From Fimenecus sp051881435 (lineage in GTDB: Bacteria; Bacillota; Clostridia; Oscillospirales; Acutalibacteraceae): a stretch of 64,000 nt of DNA. A model generated the notes under the pieces. It was not told where the DNA came from, ran no database searches, and worked only from the letters and a program-made list of their open reading frames with translations. The stretch covers positions 1-64,000 of the forward strand of contig JBJEPW010000039.1 of the NCBI GenBank assembly GCA_051881435.1, read 5' to 3'. This document shows, in pieces, positions 16,820 through 25,064 of this stretch. Positions within the stretch are counted from its first letter, which is position 1. Each line of letters opens with the position of its first letter. The position numbers and the translations under genes are program-made.

Positions 16820-17060
16820 TTCCTATACAAAAATCAGCATCATAATCGGTAATCAAAACATCAACAATGCTTCCAATTCGGGCATTGCCCATAACCTTAA
16901 CAGGTGTGTAATTCGGCGTGTATCCGAACATTTCGCCGTCTTTCGGCTTGCCTTCAATAAGTACGGAAACGGTTTTGCCTATCTGCTTTTTCATAAATTC
17001 CGCTCTTATTTTGTCAGCAGTTTTTGAAAGCTCGGCAACACGGTGCGCCTTTACACTTTT
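16809..17060 (-). pseudogene. mtaB: C-terminal TRAM part of mtaB beyond an in-frame stop
   Basis: Eighty-four in-frame codons after the UAA at 17061-17063 complete a normal MtaB: helix KSVKAHRVAELSK, then a TRAM-like RNA-binding domain ending DADFCIGKLI. Frame and composition are intact, so only the stop separates it from the upstream part. It could be made only by readthrough or by reinitiation at the ATG at 16994, which has a weak GAGCGGA-like site. Confidence 0.8.
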
Positions 17061-18095
17061 TTAAATCTGCCCCTCCATTTTGTCCGCAACCGTTCCGCTT
17101 CTGCGCGAATAGGGGAAGATATGTATTTTCTCAAAGCCTATTCTTTCGGCAAATTTTACCGTATCACCGAAATCTTCGTCTGTTTCCTGCGGAAATCCCA
17201 CCATGATATCTGTGGTAAGGGTGCAGTCTTTAAAGTTTTTGCGAAGTTTTTCGCAAAGTTCGGCATATTCCTCTGCGGTGTAGTGCCTGTTCATTTTATT
17301 CAATGTCTTATCACAGCCGCTTTGAAGTGAAATATGGAATTGGGGACACAGCTTTTCACATTTCATGAGCTTTTCTATAAGCTCGTCTGTAATGTGGTCG
17401 GGTTCAAGAGAGCCTAACCGTATTCTTTCGATTTTTTCGTTTTCAGCCGCCGTATATACTGCATCAGCTAAATCCAAATCGCCGCCCTTGCCGTATGCAG
17501 AAAGATTTATGCCCACAAGCACAATTTCACGGTATCCGTTGTCAGCCAACGCCGCTACCTCTTTTTTTATGTCCTCAACGGGCTTTGAACGAACTCTGCC
17601 TCTCGCTTTCGGGATAATGCAGTATGAGCAAAAACGGTCACAGCCGTCCTCAATTTTTAAAGTTGCCCGTGTTCTTTCCTCAAAATCGGTTATTCCCGAT
17701 GAAATAAGCCCCTCTCCGCTTTTGTGGCAGTCAAGGTGCAATACTCTGCAATCGGCGGTAAAATATTCGTTTAAAGACTCAACAAGCTTTGAGTTGTTTC
17801 TGTTTCCCAAAACTATATCTGCCTCTGTAAGCTTTTTTGCCATTTCGGGGAAGGATTGTGGCATACAGCCTGTGAGCACAACCGTGCTTTCGGGATATTT
17901 ATTTTTATAATGACGAACGCATTGGCGTGTTTTTCGGTCGCTCTCACTTGTAACTGTGCAGGAGTTTACAACAAAAATATCAGCGTTCTGTTCATCTTCC
18001 GTTATCTCATAACCGCTCTTTTTAAGCATTTCACGCATTTCCTGCGTTTCGTACTGATTAACCTTGCAACCCAGCGTGTGGAAAAAGACCTTCAT
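17061..18095 (-). CDS. mtaB: tRNA t6A37 methylthiotransferase MtaB, cut short by in-frame UAA
   Basis: The first 344 residues of MtaB, the radical-SAM enzyme that turns t6A37 into ms2t6A37 in ANN-decoding tRNAs. The N-terminal MTTase domain begins MKVFFHTLGCKVNQYE with cluster cysteines near 10, 46 and 77 (GCMPQ), and the radical-SAM motif is CDRFCSYCIIP. With the following 84 codons it would be 428 residues, the usual size, so a single change (for example AAA or CAA to TAA) removes the TRAM domain. The identical stop occurs in the duplicate copy, so it is probably not a random sequencing error. The catalytic domains are complete; activity without the TRAM domain is uncertain. GAGGTG precedes the ATG. 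Confidence 0.88.
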   Translation of the reverse strand: MKVFFHTLGCKVNQYETQEMREMLKKSGYEITEDEQNADIFVVNSCTVTSESDRKTRQCVRHYKNKYPESTVVLTGCMPQSFPEMAKKLTEADIVLGNRNNSKLVESLNEYFTADCRVLHLDCHKSGEGLISSGITDFEERTRATLKIEDGCDRFCSYCIIPKARGRVRSKPVEDIKKEVAALADNGYREIVLVGINLSAYGKGGDLDLADAVYTAAENEKIERIRLGSLEPDHITDELIEKLMKCEKLCPQFHISLQSGCDKTLNKMNRHYTAEEYAELCEKLRKNFKDCTLTTDIMVGFPQETDEDFGDTVKFAERIGFEKIHIFPYSRRSGTVADKMEGQI

Positions 18096-18189
18096 AATTT
18101 CACCTCAATAAAAACAATTGTAACACACTTTTTATTTTTTTCATATAATAATTTGTCCTTTTCATAATATTTCTATGGGAGGGATATAT

Positions 18190-19344
18190 ATGAAGAAAAT
18201 AATATCCGTTTTATTGTGCGTTTTAATGGTAATACCGCTTTCGTTAACAGCCTTTGCCGAAGAGGAAAACACGTCTGCTTTAAGTCTTACGGCAAAATCG
18301 GCAATTCTTATGGAGATTTCAAGCGGCAAGGTGCTCTTTTCAAAAAATCCCGATGAAAAACTGCCCCCGGCGTCAATTACAAAAATTATGACGCTCCTGC
18401 TCGTTATGGAAGCCTTGGACGACGGCAGAATTACACTTGAAGATACGGTAGCGGCAAGTAAAAACGCCTCGTCAAAGGGCGGTTCGCAGATTTGGCTTAA
18501 AGAGGGAGAGCAAATGACTGTTCATGAGCTTATAAAAGCCACGGCGGTTGCCAGTGCCAACGATGCTTGCACAGCTTTGGGCGAGCATATCGCGGGGGAC
18601 GAGGAGTCATTCGTGGTAATGATGAACGAAAGAGCAAAGGAACTTGGTATGATGGATACCTGCTTTGAAAACTGCTCCGGTCTTGACGATACTACAACAA
18701 ATCATTATTCAACCGCCCGTGATATAGGTATAATGAGCTGTGAACTGATGAAGCATGAAAAAATTAAAGAATACACAACAATATGGATGGATAGCCTCAG
18801 AAACGGAGAAACGGAGCTTGTAAATACAAACCGGCTTGTGCGCTTTTATGAGGGAACAACAGGGCTTAAAACGGGAACAACCTCAAAAGCGGGATATTGC
18901 GTCAGCGCAACTGCACAGCGCAACGGAATGGAGCTTGCGGCAGTAGTGCTCGGCAGTGATAACAGCACAGACCGCTTTGAGGATGCAAAAAAAATGCTTA
19001 ACTGGGGCTTTGCAAATTATTCGGTTTATCAGCCAACGGTTGACGCTTCACTGATTACAGGCGTGAGCGTGCTGTACGGCAAGCAAAACACAATTGCTCC
19101 CATAGTGGGGGAAATCAGCCCCATACTTATAAAAAAAGGCGCGGAGGACAAAATTACACAAAGAGTTGACCTTTGCGTCGATGTTGAAGCGCCCGTTGAA
19201 AAAGGGCAGAAGCTCGGTACTGTGTATTTTGAAAGCGACGGCGAAATTCTGGCGGAATGTCCCATAATCAGCGAAAATTTCGTAGGCAGAAAAGGTATAA
19301 TGTTTGTTTTCATGCTTTTGTGGTCCACTTTTGCAAAAAAATAA
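18190..19344 (+). CDS. D-alanyl-D-alanine carboxypeptidase (DacF/PBP5 type)
   Basis: A 384-residue low-molecular-weight penicillin-binding protein that trims the terminal D-Ala of peptidoglycan stem peptides. It has a signal peptide (1-23, SLTAFA), the catalytic SxxK (S62-I-T-K65), SAN (123-125) and KTG (228-230) motifs, and a C-terminal PBP5-like domain (about 280-370) ending in a short hydrophobic FVFMLLWSTF segment that probably associates with the membrane. The ATG at 18190 is chosen over 18175 because GGGAGGG (18177-18183) lies 6 bases upstream and the signal peptide starts there. It is divergent from mtaB. Confidence 0.92.
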   Translation: MKKIISVLLCVLMVIPLSLTAFAEEENTSALSLTAKSAILMEISSGKVLFSKNPDEKLPPASITKIMTLLLVMEALDDGRITLEDTVAASKNASSKGGSQIWLKEGEQMTVHELIKATAVASANDACTALGEHIAGDEESFVVMMNERAKELGMMDTCFENCSGLDDTTTNHYSTARDIGIMSCELMKHEKIKEYTTIWMDSLRNGETELVNTNRLVRFYEGTTGLKTGTTSKAGYCVSATAQRNGMELAAVVLGSDNSTDRFEDAKKMLNWGFANYSVYQPTVDASLITGVSVLYGKQNTIAPIVGEISPILIKKGAEDKITQRVDLCVDVEAPVEKGQKLGTVYFESDGEILAECPIISENFVGRKGIMFVFMLLWSTFAKK

Positions 19345-19354
19345 TAAATTTCTA

Positions 19355-19383
19355 TTGAAAAAAGTCCGCTTTTAGGGTAAAAT
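19355..19383 (+). promoter_or_regulatory. pgi promoter
   Basis: TTGAAA (19355-19360) and TAAAAT (19378-19383) have 17-bp spacing, 39 bp before the pgi start. Confidence 0.65.
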
Positions 19384-19421
19384 AATATAAAACCAAATGG
19401 CAAAGCGAGGACTAATTTAAA

Positions 19422-20759
19422 ATGGCTTTAAAGCTTAACGACAAATATGTCAAAAATTTCGTAAGTGAAGACGAACTTAAAGATATGGCATCCGCAGTTG
19501 AAGCGGCGCATAATAAGATAGTTAATAAGAACGGCGAAGGCTCCGACTTTTTAGGTTGGGTTGATTTGCCCGTTAATTATGATAAAGAGGAATTTGAAAG
19601 AATTAAAAAAGCGGCGGCAAAAATCAAGAGTGATTCAAAAGCGCTTGTGGTAATCGGCATCGGCGGTTCATATCTCGGCGCAAGAGCCGCTATTGAATTT
19701 GTAAAGTCACAGAATTATAACCTTGTTAATAAGGATACACCCAATATTTATTTCAGCGGTAACAGCATCAGCGGCAACGCACTTTCAGAGCTGGTTGAGC
19801 TTGTAAAGGATGTTGATTTCTCCGTTAATGTTATTTCAAAATCGGGCACAACAACCGAGCCCGCAATCGCTTTCCGCATTTTCCGTGAGCTTCTTATTGA
19901 AAAGTACGGTGAAGAGGAAGCATCAAAAAGAATTTATGTTACAACCGATAAAGAGAAGGGTACTTTAAAAGAGTTCTCCGATAAAGCAGGCTATGAAACC
20001 TTCGTTGTTCCCGATGATGTGGGCGGCAGATATTCTGTTTTAACAGCGGTAGGCCTTCTGCCCATTGCCGTTGCAGGCATTGATATTGATAAGATGATGC
20101 AGGGTGCGGCTGACGCAAGAGAAGCTTATTCCGTTTGCGACATAGAAAAGAACGATTGCTATAAATATGCGGCTCTTCGTAATATCCTTCATAAAAAAGG
20201 CAAGGCTGTTGAGCTTATGGTAGCTTATGAGCCTGATTTTACAATGATGAACGAGTGGTTCAAGCAGCTTTTCGGCGAGAGCGAGGGTAAGGACGGTAAG
20301 GGAATTTTCCCTGCAAGCGTTATTTGCTCAACCGACCTTCACTCAATGGGGCAGTATATTCAGGACGGCGTAAGAATGTTGTTTGAAACATCTGTTTCTT
20401 TCACGGCTCCCAAAAGACAGGTTGAAATCAAAGAGGACAGCGTTAATGCCGACGGACTTAATTTCCTTGCAGGCAAAACAATGGACTTTGTAAACCGCAA
20501 GGCATATGAGGGCACAATTTTAGCCCATGTGGACGGTGGCGTTCCCAACATCTGCATTGAGTGCCCCGAAATGAACGAATATGAGTTCGGCTATCTTGTA
20601 TATTTCTTTGAAAAGGCTTGTGCAATTTCAGGCTATATTCTTGGCGTTAACCCCTTTAATCAGCCCGGTGTTGAAAGCTATAAAAAGAATATGTTTGCTC
20701 TGCTCGGTAAGCCCGGATACGAAGCACAGCAGGCAGAGCTTTTGGCGAGATTGGGTTAA
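19422..20759 (+). CDS. pgi: Glucose-6-phosphate isomerase
   Basis: A 445-residue phosphoglucose isomerase of the Firmicutes type, interconverting glucose 6-phosphate and fructose 6-phosphate in glycolysis. It shows the VIGIGGSYLGARAAIEF phosphate-binding segment, ISKSGTTTEPAIAFR, and the C-terminal NPFNQPGVESYKKN signature. Length is normal. It is followed after 51 bp by a small P-loop gene with no clear terminator between, so the two may be cotranscribed. Sugars released by the glycosidases elsewhere in the window would enter glycolysis here. Confidence 0.96.
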   Translation: MALKLNDKYVKNFVSEDELKDMASAVEAAHNKIVNKNGEGSDFLGWVDLPVNYDKEEFERIKKAAAKIKSDSKALVVIGIGGSYLGARAAIEFVKSQNYNLVNKDTPNIYFSGNSISGNALSELVELVKDVDFSVNVISKSGTTTEPAIAFRIFRELLIEKYGEEEASKRIYVTTDKEKGTLKEFSDKAGYETFVVPDDVGGRYSVLTAVGLLPIAVAGIDIDKMMQGAADAREAYSVCDIEKNDCYKYAALRNILHKKGKAVELMVAYEPDFTMMNEWFKQLFGESEGKDGKGIFPASVICSTDLHSMGQYIQDGVRMLFETSVSFTAPKRQVEIKEDSVNADGLNFLAGKTMDFVNRKAYEGTILAHVDGGVPNICIECPEMNEYEFGYLVYFFEKACAISGYILGVNPFNQPGVESYKKNMFALLGKPGYEAQQAELLARLG

Positions 20760-20810
20760 AAAGGAAATAACCGCTTTCAGCGGATAATAAATACACAGGA
20801 GGAGATAATA

Positions 20811-21233
20811 ATGATATCTCTTATTATCGGACACAAAGGAACAGGAAAAACAAAGGTGCTTGTTGATTGCGTTAATGACGCAGTACACAGCTCAAGCGGC
20901 AATGTCGTATGTGTAGAAAAGGAAACAAAGCTTACATACGATGTAAACTACCGTGCAAGACTTGTGGCAACAGATACTTTTTCAGTTTCGGGATATGACG
21001 CATTTTACGGCTTTTTGAGCGGTATTTGCGCAGGGGATCACGATATTACTGATATTTTCGTTGACGCAACCTTCAGAATTGCGGCAAACAGAGATGGAGA
21101 TGCTCTTGCGGCTTTCCTTAAAAAGGTTGACGACCTTTCAAAAATTTCAGATACAAAGTTTACTTTCACAATTTCAACCGATTTGGAAAATCTTCCCGAG
21201 TCAATGTTTGAATATTGCGAAAAGCTTAACTGA
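20811..21233 (+). CDS. Small P-loop protein of unknown function
   Basis: A 140-residue protein with an N-terminal Walker A motif (IIGHKGTGKTK, residues 5-15) and a Walker B-like strand ending FVDATF (about 80-86). Beyond nucleotide binding no function can be read. It is much shorter than PilT or other typical ATPases, to which such proteins are sometimes loosely compared. It has a strong AGGAGGAG site, follows pgi, and ends before a good terminator. It seems a conserved clostridial housekeeping-type hypothetical protein (inference). Confidence 0.75.
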   Translation: MISLIIGHKGTGKTKVLVDCVNDAVHSSSGNVVCVEKETKLTYDVNYRARLVATDTFSVSGYDAFYGFLSGICAGDHDITDIFVDATFRIAANRDGDALAAFLKKVDDLSKISDTKFTFTISTDLENLPESMFEYCEKLN

Positions 21234-21270
21234 GTAATTCTAATGGGTTAGGATTATTTCGTTACCCAAT

Positions 21271-21301
21271 CGGCTGCTGCCGAAAGGCGGCGGCCGTTTT
21301 T
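21271..21301 (+). terminator. Terminator after the P-loop gene
   Basis: A GC-rich hairpin, CGGCTGCTGCC...GGCGGCGGCCG with GAAA tetraloop, is followed by five T. Confidence 0.85.
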
Positions 21302-21334
21302 CTGCGGTAAATTTAAAAATATTCACGATTTTTG

Positions 21335-21363
21335 TTGACAAAAATGAAATAAGCATATATAAT
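21335..21363 (+). promoter_or_regulatory. Consensus promoter for yceD-rpmF
   Basis: TTGACA (21335-21340) and TATAAT (21358-21363) with 17-bp spacing match the housekeeping sigma consensus exactly, as fits a ribosomal protein operon. Confidence 0.85.
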
Positions 21364-21388
21364 ATTTTAGCATTGAGAGGAATGTTCG

Positions 21389-21880
21389 ATGCAGCTTCAG
21401 CTTGAACAAATTTTTAATATTGACGGTTCCTGTAAAGAATTAAAGTATTCCTTTGAACCTGAATACAGCCTTTGTGATGATTTCAAACTAACTTCTCCCG
21501 TGGAGTTTGAGGGCGAGGTCAGAAACAACACAGGTATTGTTTCACTTTCGGGAAAAGCAAAATTTTCTGCAACCGTTACCTGCGGCAGATGTGCCGAGCT
21601 CTTTAAAAAGGACTTTGAGGTCGAAGTTGAGCATTTGCTTGCAAGCAAGCTTGTTAATGACGATAACGACGAATATATCGTTGTTGAAGATAATGTTCTT
21701 GATTTGACCGAGCTTGTGTGTGAAGATATTATCCTTTCTCTCCCCACGCGCTTTTTGTGTAAAGAGGATTGCAAGGGTATTTGCTCAAAATGCGGAAAAA
21801 ATCTTAACGAGGGTAAATGTGACTGTAAAAAGGATGTTGACCCGAGAATGGCGGCGCTTTTAGAGCTGCTCACAGATTAG
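21389..21880 (+). CDS. YceD/DUF177 family protein
   Basis: A 163-residue DUF177 protein. YceD is linked to 23S rRNA accumulation and is almost always encoded directly before rpmF, as here. Visible features are a central CGRCAELFKKDFEV pair of cysteines (about 63-66) and a C-terminal metal-binding-like cluster CKEDCKGICSKCGKN with a later CDC. The protein ends DPRMAALLELL, the family's typical terminus. Confidence 0.9.
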   Translation: MQLQLEQIFNIDGSCKELKYSFEPEYSLCDDFKLTSPVEFEGEVRNNTGIVSLSGKAKFSATVTCGRCAELFKKDFEVEVEHLLASKLVNDDNDEYIVVEDNVLDLTELVCEDIILSLPTRFLCKEDCKGICSKCGKNLNEGKCDCKKDVDPRMAALLELLTD

Positions 21881-21924
21881 TTTATAATTATTTATAATAT
21901 AAATCCAATAAGGAGGTGCTGAAA

Positions 21925-22110
21925 ATGGCAGTACCAAAGAGAAGAGTATCAAAAGCAAGAAGAGATAAGAGACGCTCAAATGTATGGAAGATGTCAGCTC
22001 CCGAGCTGGTTAAGTGCCCCAATTGCGGCGGCTACAAAAGACCTCACAGAGTTTGCGGCGAGTGCGGACAGTACAAGGGCAGACAGGTTGTTACCGTTAA
22101 AGAGGCGTAA
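21925..22110 (+). CDS. rpmF: 50S ribosomal protein L32
   Basis: A 61-residue L32 of the zinc-binding form. It begins MAVPKRRVSKARRDKRRSN and has the CPNCGGYKRPHRVCGECG four-cysteine ribbon. The ATG at 21925 follows an AAGGAGGT site; an upstream in-frame codon at 21916 lies inside that site and is rejected. Cotranscribed with yceD, 44 bp downstream of it. Confidence 0.97.
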   Translation: MAVPKRRVSKARRDKRRSNVWKMSAPELVKCPNCGGYKRPHRVCGECGQYKGRQVVTVKEA

Positions 22111-22200
22111 TTTCTGTCAAAGTTTATCTTAAATTACGGAAGGCGGAGAGTGGTAAAACTTCCCGCCTTTTAGTCGTGTTTTATTAAATGTGAGGTTCCT

Positions 22201-23514
22201 ATGTCAGTTAAAATCGGTAGCGTTAAGCCCTTTTCAAAATGCAGTTTAAAGGGAATAAAAGCGGGCGACGAGCTTTTAAAAATCAACGGCCATGATATAA
22301 TGGATGTGCTTGATTATGATTTCTATATGGCAGATGAAACCGTAACCTTGTCCTTTCGCTGTTCTGACGGTAAGTATAGAGTAGTTATGGCAAACAGTAA
22401 AAACTGCGGTCTCGGGTTTGAAACATACCTTATGGACAGTCAGCAGCACTGTAAAAATAAGTGTATTTTCTGCTTTATCGACCAATTGCCCAAGGGTATG
22501 AGAGAAAGTCTTTATTTTAAGGATGACGACAGCCGCCTTTCTTTTTTGTTCGGTAATTATATAACGCTTACCAATATTTCGGAGCATGAAATTGAACGGA
22601 TTATATCAATGCATATAAGCCCCGTCAATATCTCGGTTCATACAATGAACCCCGAGCTTCGTGTAGAGATGATGAAAAACAAAAATGCAGGCAAAGCCCT
22701 TGATATTATTAAGCGGTTTGCAGATGCGGGAATCTCAATGAATACTCAGCTTGTGCTCTGTCCCGAAATTAACGATGGTGACGAACTTAAATTCAGCATT
22801 AAGGAGCTTTCAAAGCTGTATCCTGCGGTGCAAAGCATTGCGGCAGTCCCTGTGGGGCTTACAAAATTCCGTGACGGTTTGCCCCAATTGAAGCCTTACA
22901 ATAAGGATACGGCGGGCGAGGTAATAGATATTATCGAGTCCTATTCCGAAAAATTCCGAAAGGAATACGGTACAGGGCTTGTGTATCCTGCCGATGAGTT
23001 CTTTATCAAAGCGGGAAGAGATTTGCCCGACGCCGATTATTACGACGGTTATCCTCAGCTTGATAACGGCGTAGGTATGGTGCGCTCCTTTTGCGATGAA
23101 TTTCTCGATGAACTTGATTATAATAACGAAAAGCCCTTGTATAAAAAGGTGACTTTGGCAACGGGTACGGATTTTTATCCGTTTTTATGCGTTCTTTGCG
23201 AAAAGGCTGAAAAGAAATACGGCATAAATATTCAGGTGAAAAAGATAATCAACAACTTTTTCGGTGAAACTATTACCGTGTCGGGGCTGATAACGGGTAA
23301 GGACTTGTATGAACAGCTCAAAGACAAGGATTTGGGAGAACGCTTGATTCTTCCTTATTCAATGATAAGCGACTATACAAACCATACCGAGCATAAAAAC
23401 AAATTTCTTGACGATATAACGGTAGAGGATTTGGAAAAACTGCTTGAAACTGAAATTTTGCTGACCGCAGGTGGCGGCAGTCAGCTTTTAAACGATATTT
23501 TGGGGGTGAAATAA
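22201..23514 (+). CDS. PDZ/radical-SAM-like DUF512 protein
   Basis: A 437-residue protein with an N-terminal PDZ-like region (SVKPFSKCSLKGIKAGDELLKING), a CKNKCIFCFIDQLPKGMR motif typical of a radical-SAM cluster site (near residue 84) and a C-terminal DUF512 domain starting near TLATGTDFYPFL. This family is conserved in Clostridia next to der, as here, but its reaction is unknown; a role in cofactor or ribosome maturation has been suggested only from context. Its stop overlaps the der start (TAATG), showing translational coupling. Confidence 0.9.
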   Translation: MSVKIGSVKPFSKCSLKGIKAGDELLKINGHDIMDVLDYDFYMADETVTLSFRCSDGKYRVVMANSKNCGLGFETYLMDSQQHCKNKCIFCFIDQLPKGMRESLYFKDDDSRLSFLFGNYITLTNISEHEIERIISMHISPVNISVHTMNPELRVEMMKNKNAGKALDIIKRFADAGISMNTQLVLCPEINDGDELKFSIKELSKLYPAVQSIAAVPVGLTKFRDGLPQLKPYNKDTAGEVIDIIESYSEKFRKEYGTGLVYPADEFFIKAGRDLPDADYYDGYPQLDNGVGMVRSFCDEFLDELDYNNEKPLYKKVTLATGTDFYPFLCVLCEKAEKKYGINIQVKKIINNFFGETITVSGLITGKDLYEQLKDKDLGERLILPYSMISDYTNHTEHKNKFLDDITVEDLEKLLETEILLTAGGGSQLLNDILGVK

Positions 23515-24845
23515 TGGCAAAACCTGTTGTTGCAATAGTGGGCAGACCTAATGTCGGTAAAAGCACACTTTTTAATAAGCTGGTGGGTAAAAGACTGTCA
23601 ATAGTTGACGATACCCCCGGCGTAACAAGAGACAGAATTTACGGCGACTGCGAGTGGCTCGGTCACGAAATGCTCCTTATTGATACAGGCGGTATAGAGC
23701 CTTATTCCGATGATATTATCCTTTCTCAAATGCGCCGTCAGGCACAGCTTGCCATTGACAGCGCCGATGTAATAATCTTTGTAACGGATATCAGAACAGG
23801 CGTTGTAGCAACCGATGAAGAGGTTGCCTCAATGCTTATAAAAAGCGGCAAGCCCATAGTTTTGTGCGTTAATAAGGCGGATTCGGTGGGCGAACCCCCT
23901 GCGGAATTTTATGAATTTTACAATCTGGGCTTGGGCGACCCTGTGCAGGTTTCAGCCGCCCACGGTCACGGAACAGGCGACTTGCTCGACAGAGTTCTTG
24001 AATATCTCCCCGATAATGCGGAGAGCGATGAAGAAAGCGATACCGTTAAGGTTGCCGTTATCGGTAAACCCAATGCAGGTAAATCATCACTTATCAATAA
24101 AATAGCAGGTGAGGAGCGTGTAATAGTTTCCGATATCGCAGGAACCACCCGTGACGCAACGGACACATATATAGAAAATGAGCACGGCTCATTTATGTTT
24201 ATTGATACTGCCGGATTTCGCCGTAAGAGCAAGGTTGAGGATATGATTGAAAAGTATTCCGTAATCCGTGCGAGAATGGCTGTTGAAAGAGCCGATGTGT
24301 GCGTAATTATGATTGACGCCGCAGAGGGCTTTACAGAGCAGGATTCAAAGGTTGCAGGTATTGCCCATGAGCTTGGCAAGGCGTGTATTATCGCCGTCAA
24401 TAAATGGGATTTGGTGGAAAAAGACGGAACCACAATGGATAAATACCGCAAAAAGCTGATGAACGATTTTTCATTTATGAGCTATGCACCAATAATTTTC
24501 ATTTCTGCAAAAACAGGTCAGCGCCTTGACAGACTTTTTGAACTTATAAAGTTTGTTGACAGTCAGAACGCAATGCGAATTTCAACAGGTAAGCTTAATG
24601 ATGTTTTAGCATCGGCAACCGCCCGTGTTCAACCCCCAACTGATAAGGGCAGAAGGCTTAAAATTTACTATATGACGCAGGCCTCCACAAGACCGCCAAC
24701 ATTTGTTTGCTTTGTCAATAATAAAGAGCTTTTCCATTACAGCTATCAGCGTTATATTGACAATCAAATCCGTGAGGTTTTCGGCCTCGAAGGCACGCCT
24801 ACACGCTTCGTTATCCGTGAAAGAGATAAAAACAATAAAAAATAA
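23514..24845 (+). CDS. der: Ribosome assembly GTPase Der (EngA)
   Basis: A 443-residue double GTPase needed for 50S ribosome assembly. The two G domains have P-loops GRPNVGKS (about 10) and GKPNAGKS (about 183), with DTGG/DTAG and NKAD/NKWD motifs, followed by the KH-like domain (about 355-435) containing RPPTFVCFVNN. Length is normal. It is coupled to the DUF512 gene upstream, and a terminator follows. Confidence 0.97.
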   Translation: MAKPVVAIVGRPNVGKSTLFNKLVGKRLSIVDDTPGVTRDRIYGDCEWLGHEMLLIDTGGIEPYSDDIILSQMRRQAQLAIDSADVIIFVTDIRTGVVATDEEVASMLIKSGKPIVLCVNKADSVGEPPAEFYEFYNLGLGDPVQVSAAHGHGTGDLLDRVLEYLPDNAESDEESDTVKVAVIGKPNAGKSSLINKIAGEERVIVSDIAGTTRDATDTYIENEHGSFMFIDTAGFRRKSKVEDMIEKYSVIRARMAVERADVCVIMIDAAEGFTEQDSKVAGIAHELGKACIIAVNKWDLVEKDGTTMDKYRKKLMNDFSFMSYAPIIFISAKTGQRLDRLFELIKFVDSQNAMRISTGKLNDVLASATARVQPPTDKGRRLKIYYMTQASTRPPTFVCFVNNKELFHYSYQRYIDNQIREVFGLEGTPTRFVIRERDKNNKK

Positions 24846-24860
24846 TTTAAAATCAAGTTA

Positions 24861-24894
24861 AACAGGCTTTGCAATCGTGCATTGCCTGTTTTTT
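24861..24894 (+). terminator. der terminator
   Basis: AACAGGC (24861-24867) pairs with GCCTGTT (24884-24890), with an additional GCAAT/ATTGC inner pairing, followed by six T. Confidence 0.8.
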
Positions 24895-24922
24895 ACTATT
24901 TGGTAAAAAATGGCATTTTTTA

Positions 24923-24951
24923 TTGACAAACGAACCTCACTATGATATACA
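24923..24951 (+). promoter_or_regulatory. Promoter of the phospholipase operon
   Basis: TTGACA (24923-24928) with TATACA (24946-24951), 17-bp spacing. The 110-bp leader also contains an AGGAGGTG site (24996-25003) with no normal start codon after it. Confidence 0.6.
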
Positions 24952-25064
24952 GTATAGATAATATTTATATGTTTTGGAAATTCTATTTTAGTATTAGGAG
25001 GTGAAAAATAATCAAATATAACACGAAAGCAGTATTTCTTATAAATTTAATGAGGTGAATTGTA

